DNA of 64,000 nucleotides from assembly GCA_037954665.1 (NCBI GenBank), contig JBBMOL010000038.1, positions 1,860,001 through 1,924,000 on the forward strand, written 5' to 3'. The stretch comes from Laguncularia racemosa (Eukaryota; Streptophyta; Magnoliopsida; Myrtales; Combretaceae). The translations under genes were made by a program, and so were the position numbers. Below the pieces are notes generated by a model. It was not told the DNA's origin and did no database searches. It saw only the letters and a program-made list of their open reading frames with translations. This document shows positions 1 through 11,800 of the stretch, piece after piece. Numbering within the stretch: the first letter of the stretch is position 1; each line of letters starts with the position of its first letter.

Positions 1-865
1 AGTAAAAGCATATATGATTAATCAATATATAAATACAAACGAAACAACATTAGAAATTTCATGCACAAGAAAATAAATAACATTCATACAATCATTGTCA
101 CTTATATCATAGTCAACAATTGTATCATCGAGTGCCTCATCTATATCCTCATCATCATCAAATTCTATACTAGCATCATGATACACTCCACTAGATGCTT
201 ACGCTATCCTTTCTACTAATTCCCCAAAAACCGTATCAAGACACATATTAGTTCTTAATAGCACATCAACATCACCATCGACAGCTAGATGTCACTCATT
301 GCCTCTTACCTCATCCCTTTTGACAAGTTCGTCCAGGCTCTCATCTGCTAATCGAACCTCCACCTTGGTAAACAAATTTACATCATCAATTAAAGAGTCC
401 ATATTATAAATATAGCAATGCTCAAAATGTTACACCACATGCTAATCAGTACCTAATTTCATGTCCTCCAAGTAATATATCTACTTAACTTGTGATGCTA
501 ACACATACGGGTCATTTACATACTAAGTACGAGTGACCTTAAAAATTTTAATGCCATTCTCAACTCTTACATTATGATGCCAACAATCCATGTCCCACCA
601 CTTACATTTTAATAAGAACACTCTCTTGTTTTTTATGTAATTGAACTCATATATATCTGTTACAACCCCATAAAATTCTATTAATGCCTACATATCCCCT
701 TGATTTCCCACTACAAGAACTCCACTATTCTAAGTCTTCTTCTTACTATTGAAGTCTAATGTGTGAAATCGAACACCATTATATATCAGATTGTTGTATT
801 CTTGTAGCATGAATCAAGTCCTACTGAAAATGCATATAATGCACTAATGACAGGGTCACGACTAT
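1..865 (-). pseudogene. CACTA-1 transposase C-terminus (DUF4216 domain plus acidic tail)
   Basis: Minus-strand translation from about 805 to 436 gives the DUF4216 domain found at the C-terminus of plant TnpD-type CACTA transposases. Visible words are YNGVRFHTLDFNSKKK, FYGVVTDIYEFNY and LLKCKWWDMDCWHHN. An Asp/Glu-rich tail continues to about base 100 (for example EFDDDEDIDEALDD). The tnp2-like reading breaks off near 890, and DUF4216 starts about 85 bases later. The DUF4218 domain that should lie between them, present in CACTA-2 near 37335-37589, is therefore deleted. Single stops are scattered through the tail. It is a relic with no expected activity. Confidence 0.8.
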
Positions 866-895
866 CATACGATGGTCTCATCTACACCATTGTAA

Positions 896-1623
896 TTGGT
901 GACTTTGTCTAGATGCTTTCCTATAGGCACATTTTATTATAGATTGTAATTGGTGAAGTATATCATTACTAGAATATTCTTCAGGAGCTTTACAATTATC
1001 ATGCATTCCATCAAATTTTAAGTTGCGTCTCCATCGATGGTCATTTTGTAACCACATTTTATATACCCAATCTTGCTATTAAACCTTATTAAAGGTGTTT
1101 GGTCTTTGCATACTAGATGAGCACTGTAGCCTTTTGTACTCCACCCAAGCTAGTTCCCATATGTAGGAAAGTAATTGATGGTCTACAATAAAGTGGCATG
1201 CATTTTTTAAGAAGACTTGGAATATGCATCATATGTCTATAATCCATTAACCCAAAGATCTTTTAGTTCATCGATTACAGATTATAAGTAGACATAAATC
1301 TCCTTCCTCGGTGCTTTAAGTCTTAGGATTAACAATGACATCAATAAAAACTCTTTCTTCATACACATCTCAAGGGGCAAGTTATAAGTAAGTGGACCCA
1401 TAAGCTACATGCTATATGATTGGCTCATAGATCCAAAGGGATTGAAGCCATCACTAGCTACCCTAATCTGACATTGCGAGTGTCCCTTGCAAACTCAGGG
1501 AATTTAATGTCAAAATTGACCCAAGATAACCCATTTGTAGGATGACCCATAGAGTTATCTTGTTTGTTATGTTCCTCTTTATGCCAATGCATGATTTGAG
1601 CAATTTTAACATTCATGAATAGA
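896..1623 (-). pseudogene. CACTA-1 transposase, tnp2 domain (Transposase_21) part
   Basis: The minus strand reads like the middle of plant TnpD: HPTNGLSWVNFDIKFPEFA, DTRNVRLG, SDGFNPF, TYNLPLEMCMKKEF, LWVNGLWTYDAYSKSSF and HRWRRNLKFDG. The same phrases occur on the plus strand in CACTA-2 between 36290 and 36840, so the two elements are one family. Several frameshifts and stops are present. The 5' boundary is the gypsy insertion at 1629, and the upstream exon resumes at 5182. Confidence 0.85.
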
Positions 1624-1628
1624 CATTG

Positions 1629-2323
1629 TGATGCGTGAAACCCTAGGTATAAAAAACCTAGAACCCCGATTACATTATTTGAATAGATTACCCCGAGGAT
1701 CATCTCAAACAAGTAGCACGTAACTTGACCCCAATCATACCTGTTGATTGAAACCTAAGTTATCAAAAGGGTTTCCAAGAAATTCGGTTAAGAATTCCTA
1801 TGGAAGAGTTCTTTTGCAAAAGAATAGAAAAGGGTTTTTCGTATTCTCACGAAAATTGTGTTTTCTCAATTTAATAATAAGATGTTTTATGGCCGGCCCC
1901 TTATACAACTTTATATAGTGTACATACAACAATATGAAAAAACCTAAATTGCCTAATCTATTTGTTTCCTTATTCTCATGTAACCAAATAGGCAACTAAA
2001 TAATATAAATTACAAACCAAAAAAATAAAACATAAACATAACAAATAACAAAATCGTTGTGCTTATCCCTTTTCAGTTCAATAAAATTAATTTATTGTAA
2101 GGCCTCTAAATCATTGCATCCCTTCATGAAAATGTGAATCAAGTTGATAAGTGTTGGTTCTCCTTTAGTGTAACTTGATTCCTTAGCTTATAGGTCCATG
2201 ACTAATCCTTGTAGAGCTTTATTCATCCTCTTAGCTCTAGCTCGGGTCATTAGGCCTCAAATACCATGTAATGGATCATGGGATTTTGGTTCCTTCCTTT
2301 TAGATGCTAGCCAATCCTCATCA
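1629..2323 (-). repeat. 3' LTR of the gypsy element at 1629-5176
   Basis: Direct repeat of 4480-5176 with many point differences (for example acgattt/atcgatt-type changes and different A-run lengths), which indicates an old insertion. The minus-strand LTR starts TGATGAGGATTGGCTAGC. A TATA-like TATATAAAG lies on the minus strand at about 1909-1918, consistent with an LTR promoter. Confidence 0.92.
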
Positions 2324-2560
2324 TTCCCTCCTTCCTCGAAAAGATTAGTCCTTGAATCACCTGCATCATAAGGAGTAAAATAAAAAACATTAAAAGTTGT
2401 GCTTACATTACCATAGTGATTTGGCAAGTCAATCTTGCAAGAGTTGTCATTGATGCGCTCCACTTCTTGGAAAGGTCCATCTCTCTAAGGATGCAATTTA
2501 GACTTCCGCTGCTCTACAAATATTTCTGTTCTCAAATGCACCTAAATCCTTTCTCCTAAA
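2257..2560 (-). pseudogene. Ty3/gypsy pol C-terminal fragment
   Basis: Minus-strand translation contains ERINDNSCKIDLPNHYG, STTFNVFYF and RTNLFEEGGNDED. This is the conserved tail that follows integrase in many plant gypsy polyproteins (typical form ERINDNAYKLDLPGEY...FNVSDLSPF...RTNPFQEG). A degenerate upstream RKSKL-type stretch sits near 2500. The frame runs through the polypurine tract and into the 3' LTR, where it ends. Confidence 0.85.
2324..2340 (-). other. Polypurine tract of the gypsy element
   Basis: The minus strand reads GAGGAAGGAGGGAA immediately before the 3' LTR start. It is the plus-strand DNA priming site of the element and also encodes the EEGGN of the pol tail. Confidence 0.75.
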
Positions 2561-2949
2561 TGAAACACAGTCCTGACACGTCCCTTTGGCCACTTCTGGA
2601 TCGCCTACAATTTCTTTGCATCCACGGCTATCCTATCTGTACCTGTAACAAAGCCGTAAGAAAACACCATACTAGGTAACAAAAGGTTAGTGTTAGTATA
2701 AGTAAAATAAACATCCTTGTACATAAGTACAAGTAGTTGTTTCCTCGCAAACATTGCACTCTTACACTCACTTTTTCTTACAATTTTCTCTCCTTTTAAT
2801 GTTTCAGACTCTCATCCTTCATAACTTACCAATGTTTGTTTCTCACTCTTCTTCTTTTACTCATCCTTTTCTCATACACTCTCATGTTTCTCTCTGAATT
2901 CTTTTGCCGTCCACATCTGATCCCACTAGCTTCCCATGGTTTATGTGGC

Positions 2950-3720
2950 GTGAGAACCACTTTTCTTTTGTTTAATACAAAGGAATACTGATTCTTGTAC
3001 CTATCATATGTAATCTTCCTATTGAATTGCCAAGGTCGCTCTAGTCATAATGACCTCATCATCCTCCTCAACTCTAGCCCTAATCAAGGCTATCTCTAAC
3101 TCCTTATAATAATCCTCTACACTTTTGGTTCCTTGTGTCAATCCTTGGACTTTCTTAAGTAAGTCCCTATGATAGTGAATAGGAATGAATCATTTCTACA
3201 TAATAGTCTTCATCTTATCCTAAGTGCTAATAGGTCTCTCTCCATACCTACGCCTATTACGCACTAATCGATCCCACCATACACTTGCATAATTTGAAAA
3301 CTCTACTGCAGCTAATTTTATCTTTTTCTCCTCAATGTAGTTATGGCATTCAAACACATGATCCATCTACCTCTCTCACTTTAAATACAACTTTAGATCA
3401 TTCTTTCCCTGAAATGTTAGGATTTTCAACTTAATACTTCCCAAATTACTATCACGCCTCTGGGTACTTCCTCTGTCCCTAACGAAATGATAATCTCCAA
3501 AATCAGACTCCTCACCTTCTTCTATCCTAACTCCTCCCCTATTCGATCTACCTACTCCTCGCCCGACAATGGTACTACTAGATGGTTCCCTACACCTTTC
3601 CATCCTATCCATTCTTTCATGGATCTACTCAAGTTCACCCGTTAAGATTCTTTTCATCTCCCCTATCAACTCCTTAAACATCACTCTACTCTCTCCTCCA
3701 TTAGTGTTCTGTCCCGACAT
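2950..3720 (-). pseudogene. Ty3/gypsy gag remnant
   Basis: A start codon at 3718-3720 opens MSGQNTNGGESR. An Arg-rich stretch follows (VGRGVGRSNRGGVRIEEGEE), then the Retrotrans_gag core: IKLKILTFQGKNDLKLYLK, ECHNYIEEKKIKLAAVEF, WWDRLVRNRRRYG and WFIPIHYHRDLLKKVQ. This order is typical of plant chromovirus-type gag. In-frame stops occur after GELE and after KLYLK. The zinc knuckle and all enzymatic domains are missing, because the interior jumps from gag to the pol tail. Confidence 0.85.
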
Positions 3721-4465
3721 AATTATGAAGTTATCAATAGAGTAAGATCACAAGTAGAAACAATTATATATGTTCCTCACACCCACTCGTGTATTGCTCA
3801 CAAATAATATGCTTACAATTCTACTCATGTATATCTCTCACAAAATATGTCCTCACAACCCGCTTTTTTATAATCCTTTGCTAGGAACTCAGATTAGAAC
3901 TCCTCAACACAAATCACTAAGTCAACACCTAATGAGCACTAGTGGTTCCAAGTCATGGTGCAATGAAGAACAAGTGTAAATTCTAATAGATATAAACAAA
4001 TTCTTATTACTAATTTCAAAACAAATCAACAAGTCCCTATCAGAAAAATTAAATGGAAACATAATTTGCACTGAATATATATCAAGAATATTAGTGTAAT
4101 TCGATGCACAATTTGGAAGGACAAGATGTAAATTGCAGCTAAAGTTGGAAATTGAATTGGTACTTGCCAAAACTAGATTTTCCCTCTTTTTTTTTTTTTT
4201 TTTACATTTTGGTTCTTGATTTTTCTTTTGCAACCAAATTGAATTTTTTTTTATACGTATGCCTTTCAATATGAACTATGAATTGAACAATAATGGAATG
4301 TTCAAAGACAAGCTAAAAACCTAGATGTCATCGGTCTCCAAGGGATTTTAGTGACCGAATAAGATTGTTTTTTTTTTTTATACAAATTTCCAGACATGAG
4401 TATGGAAAATAACAACAGAAGAATAATGAAAAAGGGATAGAATTTACTTGATTCAAGAAACTGAA

Positions 4466-4477
4466 GCTTTGATACCA
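4466..4477 (-). other. Primer-binding site (initiator tRNA-Met)
   Basis: The minus strand reads TGGTATCAAAGC two bases after the 5' LTR. The standard plant PBS is TGGTATCAGAGC; there is one mismatch. Confidence 0.88.
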
Positions 4478-4479
4478 AA

Positions 4480-5176
4480 TGATACCGTGAAACCTTAAGT
4501 ATATTAAACCTAGAATCCCGATGACGTTATTTGAATCGATTACCTCAAAGATCGTCTCGAACAAGTAGCATGTAACTAGACCCCAATCATACCTGTTGAT
4601 TGAAACCTAAGTTATCAAAAGGGTTTCCAAGAAATTCAGTTAAGAATTCCTATAGAAGAGTTCTTTTGCAAAAGAACAAAAAAAGGTTTTCATACTCTAA
4701 TGAAAATTGTGTTTTCTCAATTCAATAATAAAATGTTTTATGGCCTGCCCCTTATACGGCTTTATATAGTGTACATACAATAATATGAAAAAACCTAAGT
4801 TGCCTAATCTATTTGTTTCCTTATTCTCATGTAACCGAATAGGCAACTAAATAATATAAATTACAAACCTAATAAATAAAAAAAAAAACATAACAAATAA
4901 CAAAATCGAATGTGCTTCTCCCTTTTTGGTTCAATAAAATTAATTTATTCTAAGGCCTTTAAATCATTGTATCCCTTCATGGAAACGTGAATCAAGTTGA
5001 TAAGTGTTGGTTCTCCTTTAGTGTAACTTGATTCCTTAACTTATAGGTCCATGACTAATCCTTATAGAGCTTCATTTATCCACTTAGCTCTAGCTCGAGT
5101 CATTAGGCCTCCAATACCATGTAATGGATCATGGGATTTTGGTTTCTTCCTTTTAGATGCTAGTTGATCTTCATCA
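4480..5176 (-). repeat. 5' LTR of the gypsy element at 1629-5176
   Basis: Starts TGATGAAGATC and ends GGTATCA on the minus strand, adjoining target-duplication copy 5177-5181. A TATA-like TATATAAAG lies at about 4761-4770 on the minus strand. It differs from the 3' LTR by scattered substitutions and small indels. Confidence 0.92.
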
Positions 5177-5181
5177 CATTG

Positions 5182-6010
5182 CAACCTTGGTTTCATGGGA
5201 AACTAACATAAAACCTTGTGAGGAATAGCTTTCCTAGATCCACCACATACCATATACCTTGAGGTACCACATATGGGGCATTGAGTGAGGTACTTGTTAC
5301 TACCCTAAAATAAGTAACAATTATATTTGCATGCATGAATATAATGGTAACCCATACCCAATCCCCTTAAGTACTTGTTTACATGATAGTATGACTTAGG
5401 AAGAGACTCTCTATTAGGGATCACATCATGAAGAAGTTGAAGAAGCATATCAAAAGACTTATTGCTCCATTTATTATATACTTTTAAGTGTAGTAGTATC
5501 ACTATAAATGAGAATTTTGATAACTTGCACCCTGAATAAAGCTCTTGTTGCGAGTCAACTCTTAGCCCATCAACAAAATTGGGTGGCATATCAAATCCAT
5601 CCTTAGGAGTTAGACCTTTACCTTGATTGTTAATAAATGTCTCTAAATCTTCTAGCATCTCATCAAGTCTATTAATGTCGTCATCATTTGCCTCATTGAA
5701 CCCTTCGCTTCTATTTGTTCTTAAATCATATTCTTCATGATGTATCCTACCTCGAGTTCTTGTAATCAATTGAATGGTCAACCCTTCACCATAGTATATC
5801 CAACAATGGTAAGTTAAATTTATCCCATCTACAAGCAAGTGTGCTTTTATTACATTTACAGCATGTGAGTTAGCATTTAAGCATTTCCTACATGGACAAC
5901 TTAACCTCTTGTCCATTCCATACTTCATGCGCAAGTATGCAATAAAAAACTCAACACCTTACAAGTATTCTTTGCTTTCAATAGGATAATTCATCCAATT
6001 TTTATCCATG
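5182..6010 (-). pseudogene. CACTA-1 transposase N-terminus (Transpos_assoc domain and start of tnp2)
   Basis: The minus strand from about 6000 gives the transposase-associated domain: WMNYPIESKEYL-like start, MKYGMDKRLSCPCRKC, VIKAHLLVDGINLTYHCW and YYGEG. It continues into DEMLEDLETFINNQGKG, FDMPPNFVDGLRVDSQQELY, SFDMLLQLLHDVIPN and LRGLGMGYHYIHACK. The open stretch 5934-5305 is 209 residues, the longest uninterrupted piece of this transposase in the window. A TAG within CKYNCYLF-WD, a frame change at each end and the gypsy insertion at 5176 break it. The CACTA-2 counterpart is at 35380-36100. Confidence 0.88.
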
Positions 6011-7799
6011 ACTCTAAAAGAATCCCAACAGAAATCAAAATGTAAGATTAATAGAATAAAATTAAGGAAAAAAAAGTGCAATCAATGATGTTTCACACAG
6101 ATATATTCACTGTTGAAGAAGCATTTTAATTTATGTGAAGATGGATAAATGATGGTAAATTTTGACAAAGAAAATTAATAAATTCATGTTCACAAAGTAT
6201 TCAACTTTAGCTCCATAGGTAGTAAATTTAATTATTAATATTAAGCAAAATCCATTCTATAAAACATATACATTCAAGAACAACATTAATAGATCCAAAG
6301 CCTTATGATGGCTTCATAAAAAGAATGCCACATGCCATCTTAATTATCGAAAGTTGTCGAGATACATGACAACTACAATCAATGGTATTTCTAATTTACA
6401 TTATCTACTAACATAGTTTAGTATTAATTTTTCTACTTCTAATGTTCAAAATGGCTAAAATAAGTTGGAGTGAGTTGAGACCAAACTAATTCATCTAGAG
6501 CCTAAACTTGGATTTGAACCTTTTTCATCTTAACTCTTTGATTATTCCCTTATGTCTCTTATATATCACTTCTCAAAGTAGAAAGACTTTATATTAAGAA
6601 TAAAATCAATGAAGAAGCCATACTACATATGGCAAAATTCTTGCCATCTTTGATTACAAATATGCACTCTCTATTGTCCTAATGTTCTTCCCGAGGGGTG
6701 TAATAAGGTTTGTTTGCATATGATTGGGTCTTAACTTGATTTTTTAATGAGTTACATCATGATTCAAATAGAAATCTAAAGTTTTTGCAGAAAAAATATT
6801 TAGGAGGACTAAATTTAGATTATGATAAAAATAATATTGAGCAAAACAACCTATCATCAACCTTAAATTTGAGCAAAATCATAAATAGATAATGATAGTA
6901 GAACAACACACCATCAAGCTTACAAAACATATAATTAACAGATTTCTTAATTTGAATTGCAAATAGGTTTCTGTCACTAAATTTCCTACTAGATGGTACT
7001 AAATGTAATACTAAATCTAAAAATCCAACAGTAACAATCAAACACCTCTTAAGTCCATGTTATCGTATACTATCTAAAAAAAAGTCAAATCTTTCTACAG
7101 CAAAGAACATAAAAAAAGTTGATTAAATCAACCTTCACGCCCTATTTTTCTTGAACCAACAATTCTCATTCTTTACCATGTAATTTCATCAATGTGGACA
7201 AAATAGGAGGGTTGTTTACAATAACAAAAATAAGAAGTTGCAAGAACAGAACAAGAGGGTTATATACCCAACTTCCTACGTTTAGCTATTCTAATCACTT
7301 CCTTCTAACAATAACATTATCCTAAAAAATTGATATTTAGTGTGTCTATTAACATCATCCCCACAAGTACACTATCACAAGAGTTGTACTCCTTGCTATC
7401 TAAAAGGTTCGATTTGATAGTTTGAGCCAAAAGAGGCCAAATTTAGCTTCTTACAATAGATATTCCTCATTTGGTTGAATTCACAACTTATGCTATGTAG
7501 TAAGATTTCATGGAATATACTTTCATACAATTTTAGCAAGACAATGGTAGGGGAGACCAAGAAGAGAGAAACAAATAAAAGGGATATGATATGGTCATAG
7601 GATCCCTTAATTATAAGTCTACTTAATGTCTACATGGCACAACAACAACACTTGCCACACAATGCTTACTAAAAAACACTCCTAGCATATGGATGACACA
7701 AACAATAACATTCCTAACACATAGATGAAACAATGCTCCTAAAATTGTAGGCATCAATGCATTATCTAGAGAGTTTCCAATAGAATTAGATAGCAATCA
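6011..7799. other. CACTA-1 internal sequence without a recognised gene
   Basis: This lies between the transposase N-terminus and the first solo LTR and belongs to CACTA-1 by position (transposase 5' leader or intron). I read both strands and saw no conserved domain. AT-rich, with short open stretches only. Confidence 0.5.
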
Positions 7800-9289
7800 T
7801 GTCATACCTCAAAGGGGGCCTAGAAGTTTCTGCTATAATTATCATGGCACGTGTTCACCCGTTACATGATAATCGTCTTACAAGTCAAAGATCGCAAAAC
7901 TCTAAATAATTAATTACATTTACGACTAATCATATTACATATAATTATATAATAAAATATAACTATAAATTCTATATCCCATGGTTAACCATGATCGTAG
8001 AGAGTCAGTATCCCCTACTAACCAGTAAAATGGAATAAAATCCTAAGTTTCACAAATTCAAATTTTACATTGGGGTCCTAAAATAACATTCCATCTAAAT
8101 AATCTATCTTTCGCAATTCTTACTTTATCACTCTTAGCTTCCAAAAACTCTCGACCCTTTACATCGTATCCCATCCTAAGCTTTTATAATTTTACTTGCA
8201 AAATAATCTATGCAAGGGTGAGCATATGGTGGCTTAGTGAATGGAAGTGCAATACTTTCAATGCTACACACGCACAAGCAATTTCAAACCAGGTTATCAA
8301 ATCATATGATATGCATAAACAACCAGATGAATGCAACATCTCATGTGGTCTTCCAATAACTAACGTGGAGCTAGGGTTTATGCCCCCCTTGACCTTGGGT
8401 TGGGGATTTCGATGCCACCATTAGTGTCCAGGTCTCATTACTCGGTTTATTTATCTTATCACTTTGATAATTATAATATTTTTACTTCAATAGTGAGCAC
8501 TCCCGTATCTTTGCATTAGTCAGAGCAACGCTCCCGTGTCTTTGCACAGTCGAAGCAATACCCTCAAGGACCGACCAAACTCAAAATCGTCAAGATGCGA
8601 CAATCCCCTAATCACTTAGTTTGCACTTAGCAGAACAGTAATCCTCTTATTACTTGTAGCGAGCCCTATAGCAGTTATGGCCTTCAATCACATGCAGTGT
8701 CTCGTGTAAATGCATGTCAAATTTTAATCAAGTCCACTTCTTTAATTAATTGGTTTGGGGTAATCAAACAATATATAGTCACAACCAATCCACATTCAAA
8801 ATGATAACATAACTATCAAACATTTAGGACATATCACGAATAACCAATAGGAACCAAGTCCATCCTACAAACAAAATAGCTACACTTAACATTCATAGTC
8901 ATCACAACAAGAAATATCAAACCTTACATGTCCTAGATATGACAAAAAGATCGGACCGACCAAGTGGAATCCGTTAAGTCAAACAAAAAATCATAATTAA
9001 ATAAATTTTAAAATGAGTAGTCCTATGAGTCCAAATCAATAATAATGTAATACAGCTAAATCTCATCGACCGTTAAATCAACCACTCAGGTTTGATTTAT
9101 GGTTCTCATCCCTTAACACCTCTATGTCATCTCACTTACTGTTAAATCAATCATTTGGTATTGATTTACAATTCTCATTCTTTGACGCCTCTATGTCATC
9201 GCACCTCTCAAGTGCTCAATTTTACACATATTCAAGGGTCAAATAAGGTAGCCACATACATATCCCTTCCAAGTCCTCAAGTACCTACT

Positions 9290-9570
9290 TATAAATATAT
9301 ATATATATGATATATAGATTTATAAACGTATTTTTAACTAAAGGATAAATTTGCTAGGCACCTCCCCTCACATATTCAAGAGGGGCAAGAAAAATATAAT
9401 TGTTAAGTTTGCACAATAAAAATTTGCACTTATGATTTGTATAGTTATATGCATAAATGTATTTTATAAATATAATAGGAAAATAATTTCATCTAAGCAT
9501 ATATACGTATTCAAAAGTAGATTCTTATATGTGTATATAATGATATATATATATATATATATAATTTATT
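9290..9570. repeat. AT-dinucleotide-rich block inside solo LTR copy 1
   Basis: Two (TA)n runs, at about 9294-9312 and 9543-9563, in AT-rich sequence. Confidence 0.7.
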
Positions 9571-10559
9571 CCAATTATGAATGCATATACAGTAGCTATA
9601 GAAGGAAAAGTTAAGTTTATATATTTTAGTTTAGTTTGAAGAAAACAATGTTGAATCACAATATTAGGTCTATAGTGATGGCACCAACAAAATGATGTAA
9701 AGTGTTATCGTTAAGATAGTGATATCTAAACCCTTAGCCCATACTATCCTCTACATCATTAAGACATTATTCATCTATAACTTACCTAACTACCAATTTC
9801 TTCGTAAACTTCTCATTTAACCCCACTATATACCTTAAAAATAATAATAACCACAACCAATTTGCAACCATAGCCAAGTAAGTGAATTCACAAAAAAAAA
9901 AAAAAACATATCAACATTAAACACAACATTATAGCATATCATAAAGTTTCTCACTCACTTGTTTATGGTCGTCATAGTCCTAATCGTCATTAAGTGATTC
10001 TAATGTGTGGTCCTTTCTCCAAACATGGTATCGAAGGATTAGCTACAACGACTCTACAAAATTCCCATTGGATTTCTCGATCTCTCGTCAACACTTATCT
10101 CTTCTAAAATTCCTCAATGCCTTTTCCCACACTCACATACACAATCAGTTCATCGATAGCACATACGCACTTCTAGGACTTCCTTTTATAACTTAATTAC
10201 TTGATCAAGGTGCTTGAGCCACCACTACTACATCGATGACACCTCTTTTTCCTATTCATTTTCACACACAAACACCGTTGCTTTCTTCATGAAATTCCCT
10301 TTTTCCTCCTTGGCTTCACCGTTCCATTCCTTATTCTCTCTTTTCCCTTATTATTCTCCTTTTTGGAATTTTCTGAATTCGCTTCTCCTTTACATGAAGT
10401 AACTTTGAACCTTTCGTTTATCAATTTGTCTCTAATATCTTTCAACAAACTACTTGTAGGAAAATTTTTAGGATTAGTAATCACTAAAGGTTTTGCATCA
10501 CTTTCTTTCTTCTCTCCTTTGTTGACATCTCCACCAATAAGGCTTCCCATCCTCTCTAT

Positions 10560-11330
10560 CAGTCTTCATCCTCACTCACACTTCCATCACCATACATACA
10601 CTGGCCATCCTTTACACATATACATGCACACCTCCCTTGTAATAACATCATACGCATACGTACACACAAGTTTCACCTACTCACATACACAAGATCATTA
10701 CCCTCTTGCCTTTATTTCTGGATTCTTCTTCTCTTTTCCTCACCCTTTTTCCATCTTCAATTCTTGCTTTCTCCTTCTTCCAACTTTTCCTTTTCTTTTC
10801 TCCTTATTCTTCTCTTCCTTTTAGCTCTCTTACCCATAACTTCCCTTCTTATCTCCTTGCTAGACCCTCTTCACCCCTCGAACTTCTCCACTTTCTTACT
10901 TCTTCTTCTTCTCATTTCCCAAACCAATTCTTTTCCCTTTTTTACTTCGTATCCCCTACCTATCAAACATTACATACACACCATACACACACACAACTGC
11001 ACTTCGCAACCCTCTCTTCCCCTCTTGCCTACACGCACACACAGCTATACCATATAGCTTTCTCCTCCCTCATACACATACGGTTGCAACAGGGCGGCTC
11101 CTCCACCTCATGTATATACACACACTTTGCATACACCACGCACACATACTAGCATACTCTGACCCATATACATACACACACTTTGCACACACCGCGCACA
11201 GTCACCAACACATATATACACATAATCATACTATGCACATAATTACACGCATACCCCACTGCACTTTGCAACCCTCTTTTCCCCTCAAGTCCGCATGCAC
11301 ATACACACTACCACTCTCTCCTTGGCTTTT
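10560..11330. repeat. CACATA-type low-complexity block in solo LTR copy 1
   Basis: Imperfect runs of cacatac/acacaca alternate with C+T-rich stretches. All three plus-strand frames stay open by chance and give His/Thr/Tyr- or Ser/Leu/Phe-rich nonsense peptides. A counterpart occurs in copy 2. Confidence 0.8.
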
Positions 11331-11334
11331 ACAT

Positions 11335-11605
11335 AAAACACTTCATGAAGTTCATCTATGGCTTAACCCAAACCTTTGCCTCTTGGAGTTTCTTTTTACC
11401 AGCATCAATAGCCTTAATTGTAGGATGGTGTAGGGTACTAGCAACCACTTGTTCACTGGCCTTCACAACCCATGCAGACTCGAGGAGTGCATTCTCTTTT
11501 TCATTGTGTTATTTAATGGTGAAAATGGCGAGGTCATCGAGTTAGACGCTGTTCTTAACTTTAGTGGAATCGTGTACGCCTAGAACTTGATCACCTAGGG
11601 ATGTT
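11335..11605 (-). pseudogene. Phytocystatin (cysteine proteinase inhibitor) gene fragment captured in the solo LTR
   Basis: Minus-strand translation gives, in order, LGVHDSTKVKNSV, LDDLAIFTIK, HNEKENALLE, WVVKASEQVVASTLHHPTI, AIDAGKKKLQEAKVWVKP and MNF. This is the phytocystatin layout: the LARFAVDEHN-type helix, the QVVAG inhibitory loop (here QVVAS at 11437-11451) and the KPWMNF second hairpin (here KP-stop-MNF). Plant cystatins block papain-type proteases. Three in-frame stops (before LDDL, before HNEK and at the Trp of KPWMNF) and the Gly-to-Ser loop change rule out a working inhibitor. It is bounded by triplet repeats at 11605 and LTR low-complexity sequence at 11335. I see no introns in it. 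Confidence 0.82.
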
Positions 11606-11800
11606 GCTGCTGTTGCTGTTGTTGTTATGGTCACTGTTGCTGTTCCTATCATGGTTACTACTGCTGTCATCATTGCGGTTGCCGTTGTTGCGGTCGCTGT
11701 TGCCACTATCATTACAATCGCCGTTGCTGCTGTTGTTGTGGTCGCTATTGCTATTGTTGTTACGGTCACTATCGCTATTGTTGTTGTTGTCCTCCTACCT
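11597..11800. repeat. Imperfect GTT/GCT triplet block in solo LTR copy 1
   Basis: Runs of gttgct, gttgtt and ggtcactgttgct trinucleotides. Similar blocks lie at 17470-17620 and 17720-17940 in copy 2. Confidence 0.75.

Larger units (their letters stand above)
1629..5176 (-). mobile_element. Non-autonomous Ty3/gypsy LTR retrotransposon (gag plus pol C-terminus only)
   Basis: Two LTRs of about 695 bp (1629-2323 and 4480-5176) begin TGATGA and end ATCA or GCATCA on the minus strand. They are flanked by a perfect 5-bp target duplication, cattg, at 1624-1628 and 5177-5181. A primer-binding site for initiator tRNA-Met sits 2 bases inside the 5' LTR, and a purine-rich tract sits beside the 3' LTR. 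The 2.16-kb interior holds only a broken gag and the last part of pol; protease, RT, RNase H and integrase are gone. Moving it would have required another element's enzymes. Confidence 0.93.

Noticed and set aside
9432..9614. Small Ile/Tyr-rich open frame
   Set aside because: AT-dinucleotide-rich sequence; composition alone explains it.
10363..11152. Ser/Leu/Phe-rich plus-strand open frames
   Set aside because: C+T-rich low-complexity sequence in an LTR; all frames open by composition.
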